A stretch of DNA of 62,842 nucleotides from Flavobacterium sandaracinum. GTDB lineage: Bacteria > Bacteroidota > Bacteroidia > Flavobacteriales > Flavobacteriaceae. Numbering within the stretch: position 1 is the stretch's first letter; each line of letters begins with the position of its first letter. The DNA lies in assembly GCF_004349135.1 (NCBI RefSeq), contig NZ_SMFN01000021.1:1-62842 (forward strand). Reading direction: 5' to 3'. Below the pieces are notes generated by a model. It had not been told where the DNA came from, searched no databases, and saw nothing but the letters and a program-made list of their open reading frames with translations. The position numbers and the translations under genes are program-made. This document shows positions 41,998 through 51,442 of this stretch, piece after piece.

Positions 41998-42669
41998 CTA
42001 AGCACTCCCTTTTGTAAACCAATAATACATAAAATAATAGGGAGCTATTTCGAGAGCGCAAAGATATAAAATAAAATAAAACAACTTACCAAATATTAAA
42101 TTTTGATAATTTTTTATTGAAATCAAATAAGTTAAAGCATTGATTAGTATTATGATAGCTATAATAACTATTGGGATATTTCTCGAAAAGGAGTCGTAAT
42201 AAAACAAAATAATATTCAATGGCAGTATGAATAGTCCAATATAGGTTCTGTAGGTCACCTTTTGAAGGTTAAACTGCTCCATAAATTCTTCGATATTGAA
42301 GGACGTGGCTATTATTTTCTCAATCAAATATTTAGATAAAATAAAGAATACTAAAAACGTAAATATTTGAATGTACAGGATCCAGTCAGTCTTTGAAGCG
42401 TGACCAAAATAACTAAGCGATATTTGAATAAAAAACGCTAGGGAAATGATTTGGACGAAAAACAAACCGAGCGTAAAGCTACTCTTTAGATGTGCGCTGT
42501 CTTTGTATACTTTGGTATATTTGTTAGAAAAAATCAGGTTGGCAAAATCACTAAATCGATTTTCGAAAACAGATTTTGTGATAGCGATTATAGCAAATGA
42601 CAGAACAAAAAGCACGGTTGCCCAGTCTTTATTCTCAGTTATTCTTGGAAGTAGTATATTTTCGATCAT
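41998..42669 (-). CDS. DUF4271 domain membrane protein
   Basis: A 223-residue integral membrane protein with about six hydrophobic helices, recognisable as the DUF4271 family that precedes hemD in Flavobacteriaceae. Function unknown; an envelope or haem-related role is suggested only by linkage. A -7 element lies so close to the ATG that the transcript is nearly leaderless. Confidence 0.8.
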   Translation of the reverse strand: MIENILLPRITENKDWATVLFVLSFAIIAITKSVFENRFSDFANLIFSNKYTKVYKDSAHLKSSFTLGLFFVQIISLAFFIQISLSYFGHASKTDWILYIQIFTFLVFFILSKYLIEKIIATSFNIEEFMEQFNLQKVTYRTYIGLFILPLNIILFYYDSFSRNIPIVIIAIIILINALTYLISIKNYQNLIFGKLFYFILYLCALEIAPYYFMYYWFTKGSA

Positions 42670-42676
42670 AACGCAA

Positions 42677-42684
42677 CAAAATTA
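42677..42684 (-). promoter_or_regulatory. -7 element of DUF4271-hemD
   Basis: TAATTTTG on the minus strand, ending 7 nt upstream of the ATG at 42669. Confidence 0.5.
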
Positions 42685-42745
42685 GTAATTTTTCTATCAT
42701 TCTTTTTATTATAATTTTATTAAGGTTCAAATGGCATAAAAAGTT

Positions 42746-42753
42746 TACTTTTG
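42746..42753 (+). promoter_or_regulatory. -7 element of the GT2 gene
   Basis: TACTTTTG, 19 nt upstream of the ATG at 42773. Confidence 0.55.
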
Positions 42754-42772
42754 CCGTGAAATTAGTCGAAAT

Positions 42773-43498
42773 ATGAATGATTGTATTGTTATAATTCCAA
42801 CCTATAACGAAATTGAAAATATTGAAAGCATTATTCGATCGGTGCTTTCGCAAAAAAAATCTTTTCATGTTCTAATAATTGATGATAATTCGCCGGATCA
42901 CACTGCTGATAAGGTTGTTTTACTTCAATCAGAATTTGAGGGTAGATTGTTTTTGGAAAAAAGAAACAAAAAGTCAGGTTTAGGAACCGCTTATGTTCAT
43001 GGATTCAGATGGGCATTGAAAAACAAGTATGAATATGTTTTTGAAATGGATGCTGATTTTTCCCATAATCCCAATGATTTAGAAAAATTGTACAGTGCTT
43101 GTCATTTTGGCGATGCCGACTTAGCCATTGGTTCTCGTTATGTGACCGGTGTAAATGTTGTAAACTGGCCATTGAGCCGTGTATTGATGTCTTATTTTGC
43201 ATCAGTATATGTCCGATTGATTACCGGAATGAAGATTCATGATGCTACAGCAGGTTTCGTTTGTTATAAAAGAAACGTCCTAGAAGACATCAATTTAGAT
43301 AAAATAAAATTTGTGGGTTACGCTTTTCAAATTGAAATGAAATACAGAACGTATTGTAAAAAATTTCAAATCGTTGAGGTTCCTATCATTTTTACTGATA
43401 GAACAAAAGGACAATCCAAAATGAGTAATTCAATAATTGTTGAAGCCGTTTTTGGAGTTATTGCACTTAGATTAAAAAGATTAGTCAACACATTATAA
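42773..43498 (+). CDS. Polyprenol monophosphomannose synthase (GT2 family)
   Basis: A 241-residue GT2 glycosyltransferase of dolichyl-phosphate mannose synthase type. The motifs are IIPTYNEIENI (7-17), IDDNSPDHTA, the metal-binding FEMDADFSHNP (DxD at about 87-89), AIGSRYVTG and the C-terminal FTDRTKGQSKM. No C-terminal membrane helix, so it would act at the inner-membrane face and transfer a sugar from a nucleotide donor to a polyprenyl phosphate for later protein or glycan glycosylation. It starts a possible unit with dihydroorotase (12 bp gap) and DUF4296. Confidence 0.88.
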   Translation: MNDCIVIIPTYNEIENIESIIRSVLSQKKSFHVLIIDDNSPDHTADKVVLLQSEFEGRLFLEKRNKKSGLGTAYVHGFRWALKNKYEYVFEMDADFSHNPNDLEKLYSACHFGDADLAIGSRYVTGVNVVNWPLSRVLMSYFASVYVRLITGMKIHDATAGFVCYKRNVLEDINLDKIKFVGYAFQIEMKYRTYCKKFQIVEVPIIFTDRTKGQSKMSNSIIVEAVFGVIALRLKRLVNTL

Positions 43499-43510
43499 GA
43501 AAAAGATACG

Positions 43511-44851
43511 ATGAACAGGGTTTTAATTAAGAATGCCAAAATAGTAAATGAAGGAGTAATTTTTGAGGGCGATGTATTAATTGAAAATGACTTAATTGTT
43601 GAAATTTCACATAGTATTAGTGCAAAATCCTCTCAATGTAAAATTATTGATGCCGAAGGAAATTATTTGATTCCAGGAGCTATTGATGATCAAGTGCATT
43701 TTAGAGAACCAGGACTCACGCACAAAGGAGACATTGAATCCGAATCCAGAGCGGCAGTTGCAGGCGGAATCACTTCGTATATCGAGCAGCCTAATACGGT
43801 TCCAAATGCGGTTACCCAAGAGATATTAGAGCAAAAATATGAATTGGCTGCCCAAAAATCGTATGCGAATTATTCGTTTATGATGGGTGCAACCAATGAT
43901 AATTTAGAGGAAGTTTTAAAGACAAACCCGAAAAATGTTGCCGGAATCAAAATATTCTTAGGATCTTCAACCGGAAACATGTTGGTGGATAATGAAGCTA
44001 CTTTAGAGAAAATATTTTCCAGTACACCCATGCTTATTGCGGTGCATTGTGAAGATGAAACTACCATTAAAAATAATTTAGAGAAATACAAAGCAGAGTT
44101 TGGAGAGGATGTTCCTGTTACGGTGCATCACCTTATTCGAAGCGAGGAAGCGTGTTATATTTCATCTTCCAAAGCGGTTGCATTGGCCAAAAAAACGGGA
44201 GCCCGCTTGCATATTTTTCATCTTTCAACGGCCAAAGAAATGGATTTGTTTACCAATAAAATTCCTTTGGAAGACAAGAAGATCACTGCCGAAGTTTGTG
44301 TGCATCACCTTTGGTTTACCAATGATGATTATGCCACTAAAGGCAATTTGATTAAATGGAATCCGGCTGTAAAAACCGCTAATGATAGAAAAGTACTTTG
44401 GGAAGCCTTGTTGGATGACCGAATCGATGTGATAGCTACGGATCATGCACCACACACTTTAGAAGAAAAAAAACAGTCCTATTTGAATGCGCCTTCTGGT
44501 GGGCCACTAGTTCAACATGCTGTTGTAGCCATGTTTGAAGCGCATCATCAAGGAAAAATAAGTATTGAGAAAATTGTGGAGAAGATGTGTCACAATCCAG
44601 CTAAAATTTTCAAAATAGAAAAACGTGGTTTTATCAAAGAAGGCTACTATGCGGATTTGGTTATCGTTAATTCAGGTTTGCCTTGGAGCGTAAAAAAAGA
44701 AAATATTTTGGCTAAATGTGGTTGGTCTCCCTTTGAAGGATTCACGTTTAAATCCAGAATTACCCATACTTTTGTCAATGGACAATTGGTTTACACTGCT
44801 TTTAAAGTGAAAGACATTCGTGTAGGGAAACGATTATTATTTGAAAGATAA
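43511..44851 (+). CDS. pyrC: Dihydroorotase
   Basis: A 446-residue amidohydrolase, DHOase family, which interconverts carbamoyl-aspartate and dihydroorotate in pyrimidine synthesis. Visible are K147 (the carboxylated lysine in NVAGIKIFLGS), H179 in AVHCED, HIFHLS (234-239) and the catalytic D311 in ATDHAPH. The usual HxH after the first strand reads DDQVHF here (Q61 in place of the first His). Other motifs are intact, and I recall the same substitution in other Bacteroidetes DHOases, so an active variant is likely. Followed by a DUF4296 gene 10 bp downstream. Confidence 0.92.
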   Translation: MNRVLIKNAKIVNEGVIFEGDVLIENDLIVEISHSISAKSSQCKIIDAEGNYLIPGAIDDQVHFREPGLTHKGDIESESRAAVAGGITSYIEQPNTVPNAVTQEILEQKYELAAQKSYANYSFMMGATNDNLEEVLKTNPKNVAGIKIFLGSSTGNMLVDNEATLEKIFSSTPMLIAVHCEDETTIKNNLEKYKAEFGEDVPVTVHHLIRSEEACYISSSKAVALAKKTGARLHIFHLSTAKEMDLFTNKIPLEDKKITAEVCVHHLWFTNDDYATKGNLIKWNPAVKTANDRKVLWEALLDDRIDVIATDHAPHTLEEKKQSYLNAPSGGPLVQHAVVAMFEAHHQGKISIEKIVEKMCHNPAKIFKIEKRGFIKEGYYADLVIVNSGLPWSVKKENILAKCGWSPFEGFTFKSRITHTFVNGQLVYTAFKVKDIRVGKRLLFER

Positions 44852-44861
44852 ATTTTTTTAG

Positions 44862-45287
44862 ATGGGAAAAACAATAACATTTATATTGATACTGACTCTT
44901 TTCATAAGTTGTAAGGAGGAACTAGTCCAAAAGCCGGATCGGCTTGTAGAGAAGGATGTTATGGTCAATGTTATGGTTGATTTATCTATTTTAGAAGCCA
45001 TAAAATATCAAAATCCAGCTTCTTTAGATACCTTTAAAATAAATCCAAGAGACTTTATTTATAAAAAATATAAAATTGACAGCCTTCAGTTTGCAAAAAG
45101 TAATGTGTATTATGCATCAGATTATGAGGATTATAAGTTGATGTTTGAACAAATTGTAAAGCGGTTGGATGCCAAGAAAAAAAGCGCTGATTCGTTAGTG
45201 AATTTGGAAAAAAAGAAAAAGAACCCTATTCTATCAAAAAAGAAAAAGTCAACCTTACCTACTAGAGATACCACGAAATTAGATTAA
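44862..45287 (+). CDS. DUF4296 domain lipoprotein
   Basis: A 141-residue lipoprotein. The signal peptide ends in LFISC (lipobox Cys17), followed by a DUF4296 domain (about 25-105: DRLVEKDVMVNVMVDLSILEA, IYKKYKIDSLQFAKS in two pieces, YASDYEDYK). A basic Lys-rich tail closes it. DUF4296 proteins follow dihydroorotase in many Flavobacteriaceae; their function is unknown. Confidence 0.85.
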   Translation: MGKTITFILILTLFISCKEELVQKPDRLVEKDVMVNVMVDLSILEAIKYQNPASLDTFKINPRDFIYKKYKIDSLQFAKSNVYYASDYEDYKLMFEQIVKRLDAKKKSADSLVNLEKKKKNPILSKKKKSTLPTRDTTKLD

Positions 45288-45299
45288 GGAATTGTGCTG

Positions 45300-46289
45300 T
45301 TAAAGCATTGAAATCTCTTTTATGTACTGGTGAATATCTGTGAATTCTATTTTTAAAGTATTCTTTATCTTATGGTTGGAATAGGTGTTATCCGCGTAGG
45401 AGGCTGCTGCGGTAGCTCGAGATAATTTTCTTTTTTGTTGCAAAATATTCGAAACAAACCAATCCAATCTCCAAATTATTTCCATAAAAAAAGGCTTCGC
45501 TTCAGTTGTAGGTCTTTGCACACCCAATGCATCGGCCATCGTATTCAAAATATCACGAAAAACACTATTTTCGGCAATCAAGGTAAAGCGTTCGTTCTTG
45601 ATTTCGGCTTGCATTAATTGATAAGCGATTCTCACTACATCACTAACGGCAACAAATCCCGTTGAACCTAGCGTATAAAATTTCAATCCGTTTTTTACTT
45701 TCGTAAAAAGTTGCCCACTGCCTTGCTCTTTAAAACTAGGCCCGAGGATAACTCCTGGATTTAAAATGATTACATCCAAACCTTCTTGTTGTCCGCGCCA
45801 GATTTCCATTTCGGCACCATATTTAGAAATGGCATAATCATTATGGTACTTTTCCGGATTCCACTCGGTTTCCTCAGTGATGAGTTTTTCATGCGGTAGT
45901 AAATCACCTAATGTGGCAATAGAACTAACAAAACAAAGTTTTTGGATTTGATAATCGATGCAAAAATTCACAATATTTGCTGTGCCTTCAATGTTCGTTT
46001 TTCGCAACACATCTTCATCTTTTGGATCAAAAGAAATCAAAGCGGCACAATGGTAAACTATGTCAATATTTTGAAAGGCGATTTCTAACGAAGGAACTTC
46101 GGTAATATCTGCTTGAATCCATTGGATTTGATCGAATAACGATTCCTTTTTATAGATAGCAAATAGGGATTTGGTTTTCTCTATTGAATTTACATTTCGA
46201 TAAATAGCGCGTACTTTTTCTCCATTATCAATTAAATGAAGCAATAAATGTGCGCCTACTAAACCAGTTCCTCCTGTGACTAAAATCAT
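45300..46289 (-). CDS. NAD-dependent epimerase/dehydratase family protein
   Basis: A 329-residue extended SDR protein. The Rossmann motif GGTGLVGAHL is at 6-15, and the catalytic Tyr-xxx-Lys appears as YAISKYGAE. The substrate may be an NDP-sugar or a dihydroflavonol-like compound. The start is the ATG at 46287-46289; the long upstream extension overlaps the tyrS promoter region and is ruled out by the Rossmann fold beginning at residue 2. It is divergent from tyrS. Confidence 0.85.
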   Translation of the reverse strand: MILVTGGTGLVGAHLLLHLIDNGEKVRAIYRNVNSIEKTKSLFAIYKKESLFDQIQWIQADITEVPSLEIAFQNIDIVYHCAALISFDPKDEDVLRKTNIEGTANIVNFCIDYQIQKLCFVSSIATLGDLLPHEKLITEETEWNPEKYHNDYAISKYGAEMEIWRGQQEGLDVIILNPGVILGPSFKEQGSGQLFTKVKNGLKFYTLGSTGFVAVSDVVRIAYQLMQAEIKNERFTLIAENSVFRDILNTMADALGVQRPTTEAKPFFMEIIWRLDWFVSNILQQKRKLSRATAAASYADNTYSNHKIKNTLKIEFTDIHQYIKEISML

Positions 46290-46357
46290 GCTACGAAAAT
46301 ACGAATAATTTTTTTCGAATAACCTATTAAACAAATAACCTAATCCGCAATAAATTT

Positions 46358-46365
46358 TATCTTTG
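46358..46365 (+). promoter_or_regulatory. -7 element of tyrS
   Basis: TATCTTTG, 18 nt upstream of the ATG at 46384. The TTG that would start the longest ORF is the end of this element. Confidence 0.6.
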
Positions 46366-46383
46366 TGCAAATTGATTAAAAAA

Positions 46384-47676
46384 ATGAAGAATTTTATTGA
46401 AGAAGTAACTTGGAGAGGAATGCTCCACGATGTTATGCCCGGCACAGAAGAACATTTGATGGAACAAATGCGTGTGGCGTATGTGGGAATTGACCCAACT
46501 GCCGATTCATTGCATATAGGACATTTAGTGGGTGTGATGCTGTTGAAACATTTTCAACTAGCGGGACACAAACCACTAGCGTTAGTAGGTGGTGCAACAG
46601 GAATGATTGGTGATCCATCCGGAAAATCGAATGAAAGAAATTTATTGGACGAACCAACCTTACGTCACAATCAAGAAGCAATAAAAGGACAATTGGCTCG
46701 TTTCTTGGATTTTACCTCTAATGCGGCTAATGCAGCAGAACTCGTGAATAATTACGACTGGATGAAGAACTTTTCTTTTCTGGATTTCATTCGTGATGTA
46801 GGGAAGCACATTACCGTGAATTATATGATGGCAAAAGATTCTGTGAAGAAACGGTTGTCTTCTGAAGCTGCCGAAGGAATGTCATTTACAGAGTTCACGT
46901 ACCAATTGGTTCAAGGATATGACTTTTTGCATTTGTACAGAGAAAAAAATTGTACGCTGCAAATGGGCGGAAGCGACCAATGGGGAAATATTACTACTGG
47001 AACCGAATTAGTCCGAAGAATTGCTAGCGGAAAAGCATATGCATTGACTTGTCCGTTGATTACAAAAGCGGATGGAACTAAATTTGGAAAATCTGAAGGC
47101 GGAAATATCTGGTTGGATTCTGCCAGAACTTCTCCATATAAATTTTACCAATATTGGTTGAATACATCTGATGTTGATGCGGAAAAATACATTAAAATTT
47201 TCACTTTTTTATCTAAAGAGGAAATCGAAATTTTGACTGAAAAACATAGAGAAGCGCCACATTTACGTTTGTTACAAAAACGTTTGGCCGAAGAAACTAC
47301 GGTAATGGTGCATTCAGCAGAAGATTTAGAAAATGCAATAAAAGCATCGAATATTTTGTTCGGGAATTCTACTTCGGATGATTTGAAACAATTGGATGAA
47401 GCGACTTTCTTAGATGTTTTTGATGGTGTTCCTCAAGCGGAAATCTCAAGAAATGAAATCGAAGCGGGAATCAATATAGTTGACGTTTTAAACGAAAAAA
47501 CAGGCTTTCTAAAATCGAATGGCGAAGCAAGACGCGCTTTAACGGCAAATTCTATTTCAGTTAATAAAGAAAAAGTTACCGAAGATTTTGTGCTTTCGAG
47601 CAAAGATTTAATCAACAATCAGTTTGTACTGTTACAAAGCGGTAAGAAAAATTATTTTGTGGTAAGAGTGGTTTAA
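46384..47676 (+). CDS. tyrS: Tyrosine--tRNA ligase
   Basis: A 430-residue class Ic synthetase. The HIGH motif is HIGH at 44-47, the KMSKS-equivalent is KFGKS at 233-237, the Tyr-binding QGYD is at 177-180, and the C-terminal S4 RNA-binding domain begins around residue 365. The start at the ATG 46384 is chosen because the longer TTG start overlaps the -7 element. It overlaps the 3' end of the convergent LuxE-like gene by 4 bp. Confidence 0.97.
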   Translation: MKNFIEEVTWRGMLHDVMPGTEEHLMEQMRVAYVGIDPTADSLHIGHLVGVMLLKHFQLAGHKPLALVGGATGMIGDPSGKSNERNLLDEPTLRHNQEAIKGQLARFLDFTSNAANAAELVNNYDWMKNFSFLDFIRDVGKHITVNYMMAKDSVKKRLSSEAAEGMSFTEFTYQLVQGYDFLHLYREKNCTLQMGGSDQWGNITTGTELVRRIASGKAYALTCPLITKADGTKFGKSEGGNIWLDSARTSPYKFYQYWLNTSDVDAEKYIKIFTFLSKEEIEILTEKHREAPHLRLLQKRLAEETTVMVHSAEDLENAIKASNILFGNSTSDDLKQLDEATFLDVFDGVPQAEISRNEIEAGINIVDVLNEKTGFLKSNGEARRALTANSISVNKEKVTEDFVLSSKDLINNQFVLLQSGKKNYFVVRVV

Positions 47677-48674
47677 AGAACCATCAAGTTACAACCCCGA
47701 ATATCAGAATTATCAAAACGTCCCAATACCTCGAAAGAGTTGTTGGGATTTTTTTTGCCTAAATCTTGTGTGGCTATAAACGAACAAGAATTGATATTAG
47801 CCAAATCAATCACGTTGATAGCGCCCGTTTTTCCGTCTGGAATATAAGTCAAAGCATCTTCGGTGTCACGAACTAGGATTTGTATCCAAGAAGGGCATTC
47901 AAATACGCCGTTTCCTAAAGAATACGCTTGCGAAAGCAATTCGGTCATTCCATATTCAGAATGTATTGCTGAAACGCCAAATCCTTTACACAATTGTTCG
48001 TGCAATTCCTCCCGAATCATTTCTTTGCGCTTGCCTTTCATGCCGCCCGTTTCCATGATAATGGTAGAGCCCCCTAATCCCCAAAGGGGGAATGATATAG
48101 AATTTGAATATTCTATCAAATCTAATAGTGCAAAAGTAACACCAATCAAAATGACATTTTGACCGGCTTGATCTAACGCTTTGAGTTTAGCAATCAATTC
48201 GTCATGATTGTGGAGATAAAAACCGCTTTCAGGATGATTGGAGAGTTCAATTAAATCCTTTACCATGTAAATTAATGAGGAACCTTCTCGTTCCAGATAG
48301 GATGGAAGCAAGGCTAGAATTACATAATCTTCAATGTTTCCATAAAATTCTGAAAATCCTTTGCGGTAGCTTTCCTCATATAAGGTAACATCCGTAACTA
48401 AATGTTTGCTGGTAATCATTCCGGTTGTTCCGCTGCTAGTAAAAGTTTCCTGAATGGGATTGGTATTAGAAACTACCTCATGACTTTTGAAAAACTGAAT
48501 GGGTAAAAACGGAATCTGTTGTAGCGATTTTACTTTTTGAGGATCTGTTTTTAAAAAATTGCAAAATTCCTGATAGACCAAGTTGTTTTCGTATTGAAAA
48601 CGAAACACTTTCAAAGCAATTTTTTCAAACTGTTTTTGACTGGAAATAGCAAATATATCGGAAGATGTGATCAA
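47673..48674 (-). CDS. LuxE/acyl-protein synthetase-like protein
   Basis: A 333-residue ANL-superfamily protein related to LuxE acyl-protein synthetase; visible are the Ser/Thr/Gly-rich P-loop TSSGTTG and the conserved [15 protein letters not shown] motif. These enzymes activate a carboxylate as an acyl-adenylate. An unusual feature is an in-frame palindromic element of the type CCCCCTAATCCCC/AAAGGGGG (plus strand 48069-48091), encoding a stretch like SFPLWGLGG ahead of [14 protein letters not shown] at 48674 is the likely start: no ATG lies nearby and an earlier TTG is inside the promoter. Confidence 0.75.
   Translation of the reverse strand: MITSSDIFAISSQKQFEKIALKVFRFQYENNLVYQEFCNFLKTDPQKVKSLQQIPFLPIQFFKSHEVVSNTNPIQETFTSSGTTGMITSKHLVTDVTLYEESYRKGFSEFYGNIEDYVILALLPSYLEREGSSLIYMVKDLIELSNHPESGFYLHNHDELIAKLKALDQAGQNVILIGVTFALLDLIEYSNSISFPLWGLGGSTIIMETGGMKGKRKEMIREELHEQLCKGFGVSAIHSEYGMTELLSQAYSLGNGVFECPSWIQILVRDTEDALTYIPDGKTGAINVIDLANINSCSFIATQDLGKKNPNNSFEVLGRFDNSDIRGCNLMVL
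48069..48091. repeat. Palindromic repeat inside the LuxE-like gene
   Basis: CCCCCT and GGGGGA-type arms around an AAAGG core, the sort of repeat normally found between genes, here translated in frame within a CDS. Confidence 0.55.
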
Positions 48675-48686
48675 GAATTTTTTTTG

Positions 48687-48694
48687 CAAAAGTA
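48687..48694 (-). promoter_or_regulatory. -7 element of the LuxE-like gene
   Basis: TACTTTTG on the minus strand. It covers the TTG that would start the longest ORF, so the real start must lie downstream. Confidence 0.45.
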
Positions 48695-48772
48695 ATCAAA
48701 AATTTAAAGGCAAACCAATAACGGAATTGGATTAATAGGAAACTCTCGATTGGTTTCCGTTACAACAAGACA

Positions 48773-48807
48773 CAAAAAAAGCCCCAATTGCAATTGGAAC
48801 TTTTGTG
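48773..48807 (-). terminator. Terminator of the sorting-domain gene
   Basis: On the minus strand AAGTTCCAATT and AATTGGGGCTT pair (with G-T pairs) and are followed by T residues, 15 bp beyond the stop at 48822. Confidence 0.65.
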
Positions 48808-48821
48808 ATGTATTTTTGAAA

Positions 48822-49160
48822 TTATCGGATGATTAATTTTCTGGTCGCTGATGCTTCTTTTTCATTAATTTTTATGATGTAAACACCAGAAGATAGATTA
48901 GCAACATTTAATTCTCTTGAGCTTAGCGTAGTTTGAAGTACTTTTTTTCCTAAAACATCAAAGATAATTATTTCTTTATCTAAGTCGTTTTTCGTTGAAA
49001 TGTAAACTTTTCCATTACTCACAGGGTTTGGGTACAAGCTTAAACCTTCTATAGTAGCGGTTTCTTGTGTTCTTGGTTGCGGTTTAGTTTCCTGAGCACT
49101 TACGTTCAGAGAAAATAAAAGAACCAATACAGTAATAATATAAAAGTAATTTTTTGCCAT
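48822..49160 (-). CDS. Small T9SS type A sorting-domain protein
   Basis: A 112-residue secreted protein. The signal peptide covers about 1-22 (cleavage after NVSA). The mature part is essentially only a type A C-terminal sorting domain: LYPNPVSNGKVYI, the FDVLGKKVLQ segment, LSSGVYIIKI and a terminal KLIIR. In the family the domain is placed at the end of a large cargo and directs export by the type IX system. Here there is almost no cargo. It is monocistronic. Confidence 0.85.
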   Translation of the reverse strand: MAKNYFYIITVLVLLFSLNVSAQETKPQPRTQETATIEGLSLYPNPVSNGKVYISTKNDLDKEIIIFDVLGKKVLQTTLSSRELNVANLSSGVYIIKINEKEASATRKLIIR

Positions 49161-49374
49161 TAGCTTAATTTTGTAAAGTAAATATACAAAATTTATTTCA
49201 AAAAGCATACCACTAATAATTTTGCTCAGCATAATAATGAAATGGGTATCAGAAATAGTACTTTGCTACATTTTCCTTTGAGACAAGGAAGATTTGACCG
49301 TGTCACCTTTTATTTCGTTCAGATGGTACTATAATCAGATGAATCAATTAATATTCTATAAAAATTTGATTTCA

Positions 49375-49929
49375 TCATTTGGTAACCCATTTTCTTGATT
49401 TTACATCATATTGAGTTACTTCGTCGGGAAATTCAATAATAAATGCTCCTTTTGAATTTATGGTGTAATATTCACTCAAGTCTTCTCCTTCGATAAATTT
49501 GGAAAATAACATTGCTGTTTTTTGCTGAAGTTCTGCTACCGGCATTTTCCATGTTCTGAACTTTTCTTCATAAGTTTCAATTGCCTTTGTATCATTGTAT
49601 GTAACAGATCCTACGGTGGCTACTTTTTTCACCTGAAGGCTTGGAGCAATTTTTGTTATGGCGAAATAAGCTGTTTTCTTTTCATTGTCAAAATAATAAA
49701 ACAGTAAATCGCTTGCGTTACTTTTTTTCTTGTAGTAGGAATCAAAAATAGTATCGAATTTTGTTTCATGCGTTGCTTTTGGGGCTAAATCGTCATAATA
49801 ACGAACAATAGAAAATTTGAACTTTGCTTGCTCCTCTTTCGTTAAGAAATCGTTCGGATTGGTTTTTTTTTGCTCCGTGACACATCCGTAAAGAATAAAA
49901 AACAAACCTAAGAATAAGAAATTTTTCAT
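49375..49929 (-). CDS. Lipoprotein of unknown function
   Basis: A 184-residue lipoprotein. The signal peptide runs to a lipobox (FILYGC, Cys16), and the mature part is polar and Lys/Tyr-rich without recognised domains (an FDTIFDSYY segment and a C-terminal KWVTK). The start is the ATG at 49929; a longer ORF begins in the leader. It follows the receptor-linked lipoprotein gene and may be cotranscribed with it or separated by a hairpin. Confidence 0.6.
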   Translation of the reverse strand: MKNFLFLGLFFILYGCVTEQKKTNPNDFLTKEEQAKFKFSIVRYYDDLAPKATHETKFDTIFDSYYKKKSNASDLLFYYFDNEKKTAYFAITKIAPSLQVKKVATVGSVTYNDTKAIETYEEKFRTWKMPVAELQQKTAMLFSKFIEGEDLSEYYTINSKGAFIIEFPDEVTQYDVKSRKWVTK

Positions 49930-49956
49930 TTTGAAATTGTTTAGAATAATTAAAGA

Positions 49957-49980
49957 GCTTAATCTAAACAAAGATTAAGC
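49957..49980 (-). terminator. Hairpin between the two lipoprotein genes
   Basis: GCTTAATCT and AGATTAAGC form a perfect 9-bp stem around a 6-nt loop, in the 80-bp gap below the receptor lipoprotein gene. Confidence 0.55.
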
Positions 49981-50009
49981 CCTTTAGGTATTTTTTAAAT
50001 AGTGTTTAT

Positions 50010-51410
50010 TTAATACACTTTTGTTACAGGGTTAAATTCAGCCCAACCATCAGTCCAATCCGTAGTACCAAAAGCACCTCTGTAAGCAACTTTAGTAAAG
50101 AATGCATCAGTCAGTTTTGGGTTAGTGAATGAAGCTCCTGCAGTCAATGTTCCTGTTGTAACTCTAAAATCAGGATTTGAAGCATAACCAGTACTAGTAT
50201 TTGTACCAAAGAAGATATTAGTATTCAATCCTAAAGTTAAATATACGGCAGCTAAATCAGTGTTAACGATAGTTTCATTGGTTGTATTCCAAAATGTTTC
50301 AACGGTTGCAGCGGTAGCAACCATTCCTGTACCAACAGAGAATGTAGTAGTAGGAGCAACCATGATGTTGTTTAGTAAAGCACCTGTTCCAGTAGTGTAG
50401 TTATCAACTACTGATTGTTGATTCATACGTAATCCCCTTGGCATACCTACAAAGGCAGAGTTTGCAATTGTTAATGCAGTTCTACGTCTTAAATCTAATG
50501 CATGTTGGTAGTTTCCATTTATAGATTGAGTATTGGTAATTCTAGGTCCAACACCGGTTATGTTTGAGAAAACTCCAGTTGTAATCAATGTCGTTAGGTT
50601 GTCATTAGGTCCATTGTCAGTTTCAAAAATGTTAGATCCAGATTGATCTGCGTAGCTACCGTAACGAACAGATACACCAAATTGAACTTTTCCTGTGAAT
50701 CCATAATCAACATCAAAACAATCATCCCACATCGCAAATGCCACGAGATATTTTGAATTCATAGATCCTCCAAACCACTCAAAACCATCATCACCACCAA
50801 AAGACACTTGGCAGTAATCCATTTGAGTTCCACTACCTACCCCGCCAAGAGTGATAGAGTTGGTTTCATTATTGGGTGTTAATTCAATACCTGCAAATTC
50901 TACTCTCACATATTTTAGTATACCTGAATTGTCTGCATTATTTGTTCCTCCAAAAATCACAGCAGGTGTTATTCCTTCAATTGCTGGATCAGGTTGATTA
51001 ACTGGAGCGTTTCCTAAAATCACAAGACCTCCCCAATCACCTCTGTCTCTTGTTCCAGCAGCAAGTGCGGATGTAAATACAATAGGTGCAGCAGCAGTAC
51101 CTTCGGCTATTATTTTTCCACCTCTATCAATTACTAAGGTTCCCTTTGTAGCTTTATCACCATAAATTGTAGTCCCTGGTTCGATTGTTAAAACCGCACC
51201 AGTTCTTACAAATACTTGACCTTTGATAAGGTATTTTTTGTCTTTTGTAAGCGTTCTAGTTGTAAGGTCACCAGTCAATTCCACTGGTCCACTTGGTGTA
51301 GTTGTAGGTGGAGTAACATCTACAACAATTGGGTTGTCATCATTGCTACATGAATTCATTGTCAAAATAGCTGTTAGTAGACTAGCCATTAAAATAAGGT
51401 TTTTTTTCAT
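50010..51410 (-). CDS. Surface lipoprotein with repetitive, beta-helix-like body
   Basis: A 466-residue lipoprotein (lipobox MNSC, Cys21) whose mature part is rich in Gly, Thr and Asn with short repeated turns such as GAVLTIEPGTTIYGD, GTLVIDRGGKIIAEGTAAAP and TQMDYCQVSFGGDDGFEWFGG. This pattern is typical of right-handed parallel beta-helix surface proteins. It follows the TonB-dependent receptor at 51443-54247 with a 32-bp gap, so it is most likely its surface partner, binding the ligand for the receptor. Confidence 0.75.
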   Translation of the reverse strand: MKKNLILMASLLTAILTMNSCSNDDNPIVVDVTPPTTTPSGPVELTGDLTTRTLTKDKKYLIKGQVFVRTGAVLTIEPGTTIYGDKATKGTLVIDRGGKIIAEGTAAAPIVFTSALAAGTRDRGDWGGLVILGNAPVNQPDPAIEGITPAVIFGGTNNADNSGILKYVRVEFAGIELTPNNETNSITLGGVGSGTQMDYCQVSFGGDDGFEWFGGSMNSKYLVAFAMWDDCFDVDYGFTGKVQFGVSVRYGSYADQSGSNIFETDNGPNDNLTTLITTGVFSNITGVGPRITNTQSINGNYQHALDLRRRTALTIANSAFVGMPRGLRMNQQSVVDNYTTGTGALLNNIMVAPTTTFSVGTGMVATAATVETFWNTTNETIVNTDLAAVYLTLGLNTNIFFGTNTSTGYASNPDFRVTTGTLTAGASFTNPKLTDAFFTKVAYRGAFGTTDWTDGWAEFNPVTKVY

Positions 51411-51442
51411 TGTGTTTGTTTTAATAATTAATTTATAGTTGT

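Noticed and set aside
46290..46445. N-terminal extension of the epimerase gene
   Set aside because: It overlaps the tyrS promoter and 5' end, and the Rossmann motif begins at the second residue of the shorter form.
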